Positions 1 through 10,576 of a stretch of DNA of 49,050 nt are shown piece after piece. The DNA comes from Collinsella sp. Its GTDB lineage: Bacteria > Actinomycetota > Coriobacteriia > Coriobacteriales > Coriobacteriaceae. Made by a program: the position numbers and the translations under genes. Below the pieces are notes generated by a model. It did no database searches. It saw nothing but the letters and a program-made list of their open reading frames with translations, and was not told the DNA's origin. Location: assembly GCA_019425005.1 (NCBI GenBank), contig JAHYYK010000011.1, positions 1 through 49,050 of the forward strand, written 5' to 3'. Position 1 is the stretch's first letter. The number at the start of each line of letters is the position of its first letter.

Positions 1-944
1 CCGGAGAGGCCGGCCATGGTCTCGGCGGCCTTGTCCAGGGCGCCGATGATGCAGGTGCGGCCCTTGCGGGAGCGGGCGAACTTGATGGCGGCGCGGACCT
101 TGGGCTCCATGGAGCCCTTGCCGAACTGGCCCTCGTCGGCCAGGCGCTCGGCCTCGTCGGCGGTGAGGTCCTCGAGCTCCTCCTGGTTGGGCTTGCCAAA
201 GTTGATGGCGACATGCTCGACGGCGGTCAGCAGGAACAGGACGTCGGCGTCGCAGTCCTCGGCCAGCAGCTCGCCGCCCAGGTCCTTGTCGATGACGGCG
301 GGAACGCCCTTGTAGCAGCCCTTGTTCTCGTAGTCGCGGACGACGGGGATGCCGCCGCCGCCGCAGGCGATGACGATGAACTCGTTGTCGAGCAGGTTGA
401 GGATGGAGTCGGCCTCGACGATCTTCTTGGGATCGGGGGAGGCGACGACGCGACGCCAGCCGCGGCCGGAATCCTCGACGAAGACCTTGGAGGGGTCCTC
501 GGCCATGAACTCCTTGGCCTGCTCCTCGGTGTAGAAGGGGCCGATCGGCTTAGTCGGGTTCTTGAACGCGGGATCGTCGGGATCGCACTCGATCTGGGTG
601 ACGACGGTGGCGGCGTGCCAGCGCTTGTAGCGCTTGTGCATCTCGCGGCCGATGCCCTGCTGCAGGTGATAGCCGATGTAGCCCTGGGACATGGCGCCGC
701 ACTCGGGCAGCGGCATCTCGGGGGTGCCGATGGCATCGTGGGCGGCGGCGAAGGCGTTCTGGATCATGCCGACCTGCGGGCCGTTGCCGTGGGTGATGAT
801 GATCTCGTTGCCCTGCTCGATGAGGCCGAGGAGAGCGTGGGCGGTGTTGCTCACGGCCTCGATCTGCTCGACGGGGTTGTTGCCGAGGGCGTTGCCGCCG
901 AGGGCGACGACAATACGATCGGGCTTGCCAAGAGGCTTAGACAT
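1..944 (-). CDS. arcC: Carbamate kinase, 3' end cut by window edge
   Basis: Cytoplasmic kinase that interconverts carbamoyl phosphate + ADP and carbamate + ATP; in fermenters it usually yields ATP at the end of arginine deiminase or other carbamoyl-phosphate pathways. About 314 residues are visible, close to the usual 310-320, so only the last few are missing. The amino-acid kinase signature is clear: VVALGGNAL near residues 12-20, the HGNGPQVG carbamoyl-binding loop at about 52-59, a CGGGGIPV loop near 195, and a DKD motif near 220. The ATG at 944 follows AGAAAGGA at a normal distance. Nothing upstream on the same strand belongs to an operon with it; the partner genes, if any, lie beyond position 1. 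Family assignment is secure; which catabolic pathway it serves cannot be told from the window. Confidence 0.95.
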   Translation of the reverse strand, partial: MSKPLGKPDRIVVALGGNALGNNPVEQIEAVSNTAHALLGLIEQGNEIIITHGNGPQVGMIQNAFAAAHDAIGTPEMPLPECGAMSQGYIGYHLQQGIGREMHKRYKRWHAATVVTQIECDPDDPAFKNPTKPIGPFYTEEQAKEFMAEDPSKVFVEDSGRGWRRVVASPDPKKIVEADSILNLLDNEFIVIACGGGGIPVVRDYENKGCYKGVPAVIDKDLGGELLAEDCDADVLFLLTAVEHVAINFGKPNQEELEDLTADEAERLADEGQFGKGSMEPKVRAAIKFARSRKGRTCIIGALDKAAETMAGLS

Positions 945-1604
945 TGCTGGAATCCTTTCTGTAAAAGGCCTACAACCCATTAATAACCCGCGTCCGTGCG
1001 ATACGCGAGTTTATTAAGGTTTATATTCTCTTTATCGCTCATTTTATTCATTTTGAAAACAGTTGAACGGTGAACGGTCGTTTTTACCCGCTCAGCGTAA
1101 GGAATCCCAGCTCACGCATGTTTACGTCATCTACGTGCGACTTTATTTAATTAGAGCAGAGATTAGGCTGGATTATGCAAACTATATCTTTGCTAAACAC
1201 ATAACGGACACTGCAATTATTTACTCGCACTATACGAGATTCTATGCACTTGCAAGACAAGTATGCACCCCTGCAATAACACGGGGCTTTTCATCCAACA
1301 AAAGGGATGGCCAATCGCGCTTCACTTTGCGGCAAGCGACTGTGAGTTTGCAGTATAGAACTTTACCGTCGGGTATTGCATGAACGCCGTCGACGCCCTC
1401 TCGCTCCTGCGCGCCCAGGCAATCGAGAACATCAGCGGCGTCCCCAGTCTTTTTGCATGGCACCGCGCCGGCTCGATGGCTCTGGGACCTAAGCGAATCT
1501 TTGCTATCTGCCAATTTTTGTTCGATTTGGGTCAAATCTATTTGTCAATTTTTGTATGATTAGGGGCAAATCTATTTGCCAATTTTTGTCAATGAGGTGT
1601 TTTA
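945..1604. other. Intergenic region, AT-rich, no supported gene
   Basis: About 660 bases between the divergent arcC and ATPase genes. The stretch 1015-1270 is markedly AT-rich compared with the flanks and probably holds the arcC promoter. Open frames here (for example 1380-1562 forward and 1242-1535 reverse) lack a recognisable domain and a good ribosome site; I do not call them genes. The last 100 bases carry a 34-bp tandem repeat listed separately. Confidence 0.5.
1510..1589 (+). repeat. Three 34-bp tandem repeats upstream of the ATPase gene
   Basis: The segment CCAATTTTTGT or TCAATTTTTGT ends at positions 1521, 1555 and 1589, so the period is exactly 34 bases. The second and third copies share a 23-base block (1533-1555 and 1567-1589) differing at one base; the first copy is degraded on its left side. 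The array ends 15 bases before the ATPase start codon, so it overlaps the promoter and leader of that gene. It could be an operator array or a slippage-prone length switch. Confidence 0.8.
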
Positions 1605-2966
1605 ATGCTACGCCGCAAGGTCACTGATAGGCTTTTGAGCTGGAAGAATAACTCCCATAAGGCCCTGCTTGTTACCGGTGCGCGTCAGATTGGCAAGAGC
1701 TATGCGATTCGCGCGTTTGGAAAGAGCAACTACGCTTCGTATTATGAGGTCAATCTGCTACTTGATGCCGAGGCAAGAGACGTACTTGTTGGCGCTAAGA
1801 ACTCCATTGACTTCATCAACCGTGTGGCCCTTCTTGCGGATGCACCGCTTGTTGAAGGAGACACGCTTATCTTCGTCGATGAGATTCAGGAGTATCCGCA
1901 GATCGTTACACTTATGAAGGCGCTGGTCGAGGACGGACGCTTTAGCTATGTCTTCTCGGGGTCTATGCTTGGGACTGAGTTTAAGGGGATCTCTTCTTTC
2001 CCGGTGGGGTATGTCGAGCACATTGTTATGCGGCCAATGGATTTTGAAGAGTTTTGTTGGGCAAACAGCATCAGCGAGAATGTGCTTGCAGACATCCGCA
2101 GCTGCCTTGTCGAGAGGCGTCCCGTCGAAAATTTTATTCATGAGGCGATGCTCAAAAACTTTAGAGCTTATATCGTTTGCGGCGGCATGCCGGAGGTCGT
2201 TCAGAACTATATCGATTCGGGCTATTCGCTCGTGAGAACGCGTGAGCTTCAAATTCAGCTAGTCGATCAGTACAAAAGCGATATCTCTAAATATGCATCG
2301 ACTCGAGCGTTTAACGTTCGCTCCATTTTCGAGCAAATTCCCGTTCAGCTTGAGGCGGAGTCCCATCGCTTTATCGTCTCGTCTCTAGGCGAGGGAGCTC
2401 GTCTTCAAAAATACGAGCAGGATTTCCTATGGCTGGTGAACGCAGGCGTTGGATTGATGGTCCCCCAGGTGACGGAGGCACGAAGTCCTCTCAAGAGGAC
2501 GGAGAAAACGACGGCCTTTAAACTATACGAGTCCGATACAGGTATGCTCGCATCGCGGTATCCCGGCAGCACGGCACGCGCCGTCTACCTTGACATGAAA
2601 ACCCCCAACCTCGGCGGCCTCTATGAGAACGTGGTCGCACAGGAACTCGTTGCCCTCGGAGCAGATACGTGGTACTACCAAACGCGTGAGGTCGGTGAAG
2701 TCGACTTTGTAATCGAAGGTGCCCGCGGGCATGTTGTCCCAATCGAAGTCAAATCGGGCAAGAAAGTTCGAGCACATGCAGCCCTCGACCGTTTGATGAG
2801 TGTGGGCGAGTACAAAATTCCCGAGGCCGTTGTGCTGAGCCACGAAAACCTTTGCAAAGAGGGCAAGATCCTTTACGTTCCAATCTATATGACATTCTGT
2901 CTCGATGAGTTTATGGAAAAGGACGACCCCAACAACGATTTCTCGTTTGCACCCATATCTCTCTAG
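1605..2966 (+). CDS. AAA_14/DUF4143 family ATPase
   Basis: Protein of 453 residues of the large AAA_14-DUF4143 family that is common and often multi-copy in gut anaerobes. The N-terminal AAA domain has a Walker A motif GARQIGKS near residues 25-32 and a Walker B motif LIFVDEIQE near 88-96, then a winged-helix middle part. The C-terminal DUF4143 region ends in a PD-(D/E)xK nuclease-like core: VGEVDFVIEG followed by VPIEVKSGKK (about residues 363-390), with the E-V-K triad. No function is firmly known for the family; proposed roles include nucleic-acid or toxin-antitoxin-like defence. The start ATG is preceded by GAGGTG. The gene stands alone; it has lower GC than its neighbours and a tandem repeat array directly upstream, consistent with mobility. 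Confidence 0.9.
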   Translation: MLRRKVTDRLLSWKNNSHKALLVTGARQIGKSYAIRAFGKSNYASYYEVNLLLDAEARDVLVGAKNSIDFINRVALLADAPLVEGDTLIFVDEIQEYPQIVTLMKALVEDGRFSYVFSGSMLGTEFKGISSFPVGYVEHIVMRPMDFEEFCWANSISENVLADIRSCLVERRPVENFIHEAMLKNFRAYIVCGGMPEVVQNYIDSGYSLVRTRELQIQLVDQYKSDISKYASTRAFNVRSIFEQIPVQLEAESHRFIVSSLGEGARLQKYEQDFLWLVNAGVGLMVPQVTEARSPLKRTEKTTAFKLYESDTGMLASRYPGSTARAVYLDMKTPNLGGLYENVVAQELVALGADTWYYQTREVGEVDFVIEGARGHVVPIEVKSGKKVRAHAALDRLMSVGEYKIPEAVVLSHENLCKEGKILYVPIYMTFCLDEFMEKDDPNNDFSFAPISL

Positions 2967-2995
2967 GTCATCTGAGTCCGCAAGCCAGCCCCCAC

Positions 2996-3215
2996 GCCCA
3001 AAGTACTGCGCCTTTCGCGCCAAAGGCGCGAAACAGCAAGGGGATAGAAGGCAGCGACAACCAACTCCCCCACTATGCCCAAAGTGCTGCGATGTTTCGC
3101 GCAAAGCGCGAAACAGCACTGGGGCAGCAGAAGGTCACAATCAGCTAGCCCTCCATGCCCAAAGTGGCGCGTGGTTTCGCGGCCACGCCGCGAAACAGCG
3201 ACCGGGACAAGGCAC
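2996..3215. repeat. Three ~80-bp tandem repeats, each with a hairpin
   Basis: Three units begin at about 2996, 3075 and 3155 with GCCCAAAGT and each carries a perfect stem-loop flanked by TTTCGCG and CGCGAAACAG: 3013-3033, 3095-3113 and 3175-3195. The stem cores differ (CGCGCC/GGCGCG, CGCGC/GCGCG, CGCGGC/GCCGCG) but pairing is kept in all three, so the changes are compensatory. The array lies between the convergent ATPase and pyruvate oxidoreductase genes. Confidence 0.85.
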
Positions 3216-3266
3216 CCCCACAGCCACGTCCTTCATTCAGCCCCACAATCCGAGGACGTAGTCGTA

Positions 3267-3391
3267 GCAGGATCTGAGGGCTAACCTTCGCGGACACTCC
3301 GCAGGACGAAAGAACCCCCGCCGCACGTTGTGCACAGCGGGGGTTCTTTCATGTCCGAGGACGTCCGCGAAGGTTAGCCCTCAGATCCTGC
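3267..3391. repeat. 125-bp nested inverted repeat between convergent genes
   Basis: The outer arms, 3267-3295 and 3363-3391, are 29 bases long and perfectly complementary. They enclose a second, inner hairpin (3308-3350) that has the form of a terminator. Such a length of perfect outer arm is more than a terminator needs. Confidence 0.9.
3308..3350 (-). terminator. Rho-independent terminator, works in both directions
   Basis: Stem arms 3308-3321 (GAAAGAACCCCCGC) and 3337-3350 are 14 bases long and perfect with a 15-base loop. The GC core is flanked by A-rich and T-rich ends on both strands, so it can end transcription of the reverse nifJ gene and of the forward ATPase gene. Confidence 0.85.
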
Positions 3392-3401
3392 GGTGGGAGA
3401 C

Positions 3402-6941
<3,540 letters not shown>

Positions 6942-7339
6942 ATACCCCTCTCCTCTCATATAGGTATACAGGCCCCGGCGATCGCCGGGATGTTGGCGTG
7001 ATGGGATTTTCGCTGTTGCTTCCAATCATCTGGCAGGCAGGCTCAGCAGCAGGTACATGGCGTGGAGAGAAGGCATGCCGAGGCGAGGAGGGCTGCACGC
7101 GCTCCACAAGCCCAGCTACCCGTCTTGCACATGACCGAGCGCCGCAAAGGCCGCATGCCGGATGCTCCCGGGCACGCCCCGGCGATGGGAAGCGCCCGCA
7201 ACGGAAATCCGCATGCGGGTTTATTGTACCCCGCCGTCAAGTGTAATTTCGGCAAATATAGGCGGGCGGTAAAGGTTTACCTTGGGTGACCATCAAGGGC
7301 AAAATTGATCCTTCCGTCACCGAGGGACCAAATGGCAGC
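6942..7339 (-). other. nifJ leader and upstream intergenic region
   Basis: About 400 bases with no supported gene. On the reverse strand it is the long nifJ leader. It contains a perfect 16-base palindrome CCCGGCGATCGCCGGG (6974-6989) about 33 bases before the start codon, which could fold in the mRNA or bind a regulator. A TACAAT hexamer on the reverse strand near 7222-7227 could be a -10 box, but no good -35 partner is seen. Confidence 0.4.
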
Positions 7340-7399
7340 TGCGGTGAAATAGGAACTGTTTTTGCCGGCCGTAGCCTTAAACAGCCCCTATTTCACCGC
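7340..7399. repeat. 60-bp interrupted palindrome
   Basis: Outer arms TGCGGTGAAATAGG (7340-7353) and its complement (7386-7399) are perfect over 14 bases, and ACTGTTT/AAACAG extends the stem inward after a small mismatch. It lies just beyond the 3' end of the FHA fragment and marks the left edge of the AT-rich island. No T-tract follows on either strand, so a terminator role is uncertain. Confidence 0.7.
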
Positions 7400-7418
7400 A
7401 ACTTATTTAGGAGATGAG

Positions 7419-7913
7419 TCAGAGGGCGCCGAGGAGGATGGCGTAGGTTGTGGATTCTCCGAGCTTGAGCTCGTCACCGGGGTTGAGCTGGGCGGAGCGG
7501 CCGGGCTCGACCTGGGTGCAGACGTTCGTCGCGTCGTTTACCACCACGGTTCCGTTGGTGGACGACAGGTCCTCAACGTACCAGACATTTTGGTCATCGC
7601 ACCACACGTGGGCATGGCGAGCCGAAACGTCATCGCCCACATCGGTGATGCCGCCCTCCCCCGTTGCCAGCGCGCCGATCTCGACGCCTTCCTCACTCGG
7701 CTGAATCCAGCGCGGGACGCTCACCGCGTAGCCGTTTTGCACGCGCAGCAGTCCCAGCGGATGCGCCGGCGCGACCTCGTGCTCGCCCGACTTGGAACCA
7801 AGGCGGGCGTGAGAGCAAACGGCATAGGGAACGAATCTTGCGGATGTACTCCTCGACGTCAGGCAGGTAAGCCCCACGAAGTCACCGGGGAGGCCCAAGC
7901 GGCCCGGCACCAC
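7419..7913 (-). pseudogene. Truncated FHA-domain protein, paralogue of the gene at 14087-15025
   Basis: Residues from about 48 to the end of this 164-residue frame match the C-terminal FHA domain of the 312-residue protein encoded at 14087-15025 almost throughout, including HPLGLLRVQN, RWIQPSE, SARHAH, EDLSSTNGTVVVN and the final LGESTTYAIL. The DNA is about 85% identical by eye up to about 7788 and then stops matching. The first 47 residues have odd composition and no match to the paralogue; another frame of the same DNA (about 7795-7860) reads YLPDVEEYIRKIRSLCRLLS, suggesting remains of a different, frameshifted gene. FHA domains bind phosphothreonine, and the binding residues are kept, but without the N-terminal domain and its kinase partner this is best seen as a gene fragment. 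Confidence 0.75.
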
Positions 7914-8311
7914 TTCCAGATTCTGACCAGGGCGAGTCGTTCGCCGGTGGCTGAAGGCTCGCTCCCACCCAAAAGGGGAGATTCGCGTTGTTCCCCAATC
8001 GCTCTCGCATCTTTCATTTTGCTCGAGGTGGGCTATAAAAACTTTCCTGGTGAAAGGCGGCGATTGGTTTCCTTTCTTTCTAGAGGAGCGCGCCTGTAAT
8101 CTGTTTTCATCCTAAATCAAGTTGAGATCGGACCTTCCAGAGGCAAGTCGACTCAAACTGCGAGGCTCCATGTTGGAATAAAGAGCGCTGTCGAAGTGCC
8201 AACAACACAAAGCTTGCCAGTCTCAAATAGAACCTTTTGGGAGTCCGATTGGGCCGCACACCGAATCCCCGCTGGTGGTTTTTTATAGCTGCGTAACAAT
8301 AAACAAGGTTA
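7914..8311. other. Intergenic region at the left side of the accessory island
   Basis: About 400 bases without a supported gene. Composition falls from GC-rich to AT-rich here. A TATAAAAA stretch near 8033 could belong to a promoter for the RiPP maturase but no matching -35 box is clear. A G/C-rich half hairpin followed by TTTTTTAT near 8270-8287 resembles a weak terminator. Confidence 0.3.
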
Positions 8312-9699
8312 GTGCCAGTCCAGCATGAAATTGAGAAACGTATGCATTTTTTCTCAGTAAGTGATCGTCGTTACTGCTTCGATAAGGTCACTCGCAATTG
8401 CTTTCAGGTTGACCAAGCATCAGAAGATGCGCTTCGCATATTTGAAGCATCGGGAAGAACGGTCAACTCGAAGTTGCTAACAAAGTCACTTGCTGCGAAA
8501 GGCTACGACCAAACGACCATAGCAGAACTTGAAGACGACATTGATGAGTATCAACGATTGTCTGAGCGGACTTTCTTAACAAAAGACACGCCTCGAAAAC
8601 TTAGATCCATCGAACTCCACGTTTCACATGCATGCAACCTTGGTTGTAGTTACTGTTTTGCCGGTAAAGGAGATTATGGAACGTCTCCTCTGCTGATGAC
8701 AGACGAGATAGCCTTCAAGGCGGTCGACTACCTCGTCGCAAGTTCATCGGAAAACGAAACGCTTGCAATCGTCTTTTTTGGTGGGGAACCCATGATTAAC
8801 GAGCCGCTGATATGGAAAACGGTCGACTATTCAAAAAGAATATACCCCAATAGAAACTTTACCTATTCTATTACGACCAACGGAACGCTTTTGAATGACA
8901 CTGCTGTGAATTCTTTCAAGGAGCACGGGTTTTCTGTTCTGATTAGTCTCGATGGTACAGGATGCAAGCACGATGCATCGCGCCCGTACAAGACGGGAGG
9001 CGGCTCTTTCTCCGATATCGACAAAACGTTCGTCGTTTTTCCGAGTCGTTCCCCTTCGGCGCAAGAGCGACCTTAACAAATAATAACTGTAACCTTGTTG
9101 AAGACTATCTTCAGTTTAAAGAGATGGGCTTCAGAAGGATTTACTTCTCGCCCGTGAGCTCATTCGATGAGAATATCAAACTCGACGAACACTCATTAAA
9201 CAAAATCAGGGCGGGCCTAATAGATTTGGCGGATCAATATCTCAAACAGATTGATCAAGGGGAAAAGCCCTTGTTTAGAACATTGAAAACAGCAGTTGAT
9301 TTGATTATGAGCAACAGGATCGCCTTTGTCGGATGCGGGGCTGGCAGGCGTTTTATTTCCGTGACTCCCGAAGGGGACGTATACCCCTGTCACAGGTTTG
9401 TCGGGATGATGCGATTCAAAATGGGCAACATCGTCACCGGAATTGACGAAACTAGGTATATTGAAAACTGGAGTCAGGGTGTCGAAAAAAGAATTGACTG
9501 TACGGACTGTTGGGCTCGGTCTTTCTGTGGTGGGGGCTGTAGCTGGGAGGCTGCAGGCGAGCACGGCTACTTGCCCAAGAGTCTACACCCTGCATCATGT
9601 GAATATAGAAAAATGTGCTACGAGATGGCTTTTGACCTTATTTCCCGCCACTCATCTTCGCAGGAGAAAAATCAACGAGAAGCTACTGTATCGGAATAA
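8312..9699 (+). pseudogene. Radical SAM/SPASM ranthipeptide maturase, frameshifted
   Basis: Together the two overlapping frames (8312-9076 and about 9028-9699) encode one peptide-modifying radical SAM enzyme of about 460 residues. The N-terminal 80 residues look like the PqqD-like RiPP recognition element of SCIFF/QhpD-type maturases. The radical SAM core has CNLGCSYC (CxxxCxxC) at about residues 109-116 and FFGGEP near 154. The C-terminal SPASM domain has CGAGRRFISVTPEGDVYPC and CTDCWARSFCGGGC plus two more Cys, enough for two auxiliary 4Fe-4S clusters. The frame is lost at an A4 run at 9023-9026; five A would restore DIDKNVRRFSESF and the whole protein. Either a real inactivating deletion, a sequencing error or slippage. 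The start may be GTG 8312 or ATG 8342; neither has a strong ribosome site. It sits just upstream of two Cys-rich precursor genes. Confidence 0.85.
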
Positions 9700-9868
9700 G
9701 CGGTTCAGCGCATTGCTGTCACCATTGTGGAGGTGTTCGTTCTTCTGATTACCGTCTGCGAAGCTTATTGCTACGTTCGCCGAAACCATTCTAGAAATAT
9801 GGTGAACTAGACATCTTGGTTTGTTATACACAATATTGAGGTTTTTCTGCACTCAAAGGGAGGTAGTC

Positions 9869-10072
9869 GTGAAGCATATTCATCCGATTAATCCAGGAAG
9901 TGGCGACGAGGCAGGCGTGAAGCCGATGTCTTTTGACTGCCTCTTGGGCATTACTGACATCTGTACTGTTTATGATAAAGCAGATGGCTGTGGTGCATAC
10001 GATTACTGCGACTATGACATGGATGGCGGCAGCATCTGCGTTGTAGATCACTGTGGCATTGATCAAACGTAG
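9869..10072 (+). CDS. Cys-rich RiPP precursor peptide 1 (ranthipeptide-like)
   Basis: Small peptide of 67 residues that starts at GTG after a strong AGGGAGG site. The leader-like first 22 residues begin MKHIHP and lack Cys. The rest holds six Cys (24, 32, 41, 47, 57, 62) and is rich in Asp. CTVYD (32-36) and CGAYD (41-45) are C-x3-D motifs, and C47, C57 and C62 are each followed by Asp at +3. In known ranthipeptides of the PapA/freyrasin type a radical SAM enzyme links each Cys sulfur to the beta carbon of the acidic residue in C-x3-D. It shares its start and Cys spacing with the next gene and lies 169 bases after the maturase gene. The precursor role is inferred from these features; the peptide itself is not one I recognise. 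Confidence 0.8.
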   Translation: MKHIHPINPGSGDEAGVKPMSFDCLLGITDICTVYDKADGCGAYDYCDYDMDGGSICVVDHCGIDQT

Positions 10073-10102
10073 TCTCTAATTGGATTAAGGTGAGGAGCTG
10101 TT

Positions 10103-10282
10103 ATGAAGCATATCCATCCTGTTGGTTCAAATGAACATCCTCCCGTTGAGCCTTGTTGTCTTGGAGTTGATATATGCAATTTTTACGACATCGCCGAGTG
10201 CCCTGTTGCGGATTGGTGCTATGTCGATAAAGAATCAAGCTGTGTTTTGCCAGCAGATTGGTGCGATCCAGTTGACGAGTAG
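10103..10282 (+). CDS. Cys-rich RiPP precursor peptide 2 (ranthipeptide-like)
   Basis: Peptide of 59 residues, ATG start after GGTGAGGAG. The first six residues, MKHIHP, are identical to those of precursor 1, while the middle of the leader differs. Seven Cys lie at 18, 19, 25, 33, 39, 47 and 54. Four perfect C-x3-D motifs are present: CLGVD (19-23), CNFYD (25-29), CPVAD (33-37) and CDPVD (54-58); C39 and C47 have Asp at +3 and +5. The Cys spacing (6, 8, 6, 8, 7 from C19) tracks that of precursor 1 (8, 9, 6, 10, 5), so the two genes arose by duplication and then diverged while keeping the Cys-Asp pattern. This pattern suggests selection on the modified core. Only 30 bases separate it from precursor 1, so they are probably co-transcribed. 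Confidence 0.82.
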   Translation: MKHIHPVGSNEHPPVEPCCLGVDICNFYDIAECPVADWCYVDKESSCVLPADWCDPVDE

Positions 10283-10360
10283 TTTTGTGGCTAGGAACTA
10301 TTTGGTCCAATTCAGAATAAGATGGGAACAAATACCAAAATCTCGTGTCTGGGTGGAGTT

Positions 10361-10468
10361 ATGCCATTATTGCAAGGTCTCGTTGGATTAGCCTTTATAC
10401 TTGCGTTATATCTGGCACCTTTTTTAATTCTATTCTTCATTATCCGACTCTTTCTTCGGAGAAAATAG
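10361..10468 (+). CDS. 35-residue single-span membrane peptide in the RiPP locus
   Basis: A short frame with a good GGTGGAG site four bases before its ATG. The product has one long hydrophobic helix (about residues 4-29) ending in a basic tail RLFLRRK, so the C-terminus should face the cytoplasm. It lies 78 bases after precursor 2, on the same strand, and is followed by a terminator, so it appears to be the last gene of the unit. Its position fits an immunity or export-helper peptide, but nothing in the sequence proves a role. The clean ribosome site, codon content and placement argue against chance. Confidence 0.6.
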   Translation: MPLLQGLVGLAFILALYLAPFLILFFIIRLFLRRK

Positions 10469-10533
10469 GAGTGTCACGCAAACATTAGCGTAGCTTTCTT
10501 CCAATATGAGCCGAGCATTGGCAAGTGGAATAA

Positions 10534-10576
10534 GAAGCCCGACCGTTCGCCACATGAAAGTGATCGGACGGGCTTC
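10534..10576 (+). terminator. Terminator after the RiPP genes
   Basis: Stem GAAGCCCG (10534-10541) pairs with CGGGCTTC (10569-10576), with an inner CCG/CGG extension, followed by TCTATTT. It ends the forward unit that starts with the maturase or precursors. Confidence 0.65.

Noticed and set aside
1242..1535. Possible small gene before the ATPase (reverse) and 1380-1562 (forward)
   Set aside because: No ribosome site or recognisable domain; composition typical of intergenic DNA.
2996..3215. CRISPR array
   Set aside because: Only three units of about 80 bases in tandem; similarity extends little beyond the hairpin and there is no repeat-spacer structure.
7043..7255. Reverse 70-residue frame upstream of nifJ
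   Set aside because: Cys/Arg/Ala-rich, no ribosome site, no family; within the nifJ leader.
8312..9699. Two separate radical SAM genes
   Set aside because: The first frame has only the SAM core and the second only the SPASM part; they join in sequence at a single-base indel.
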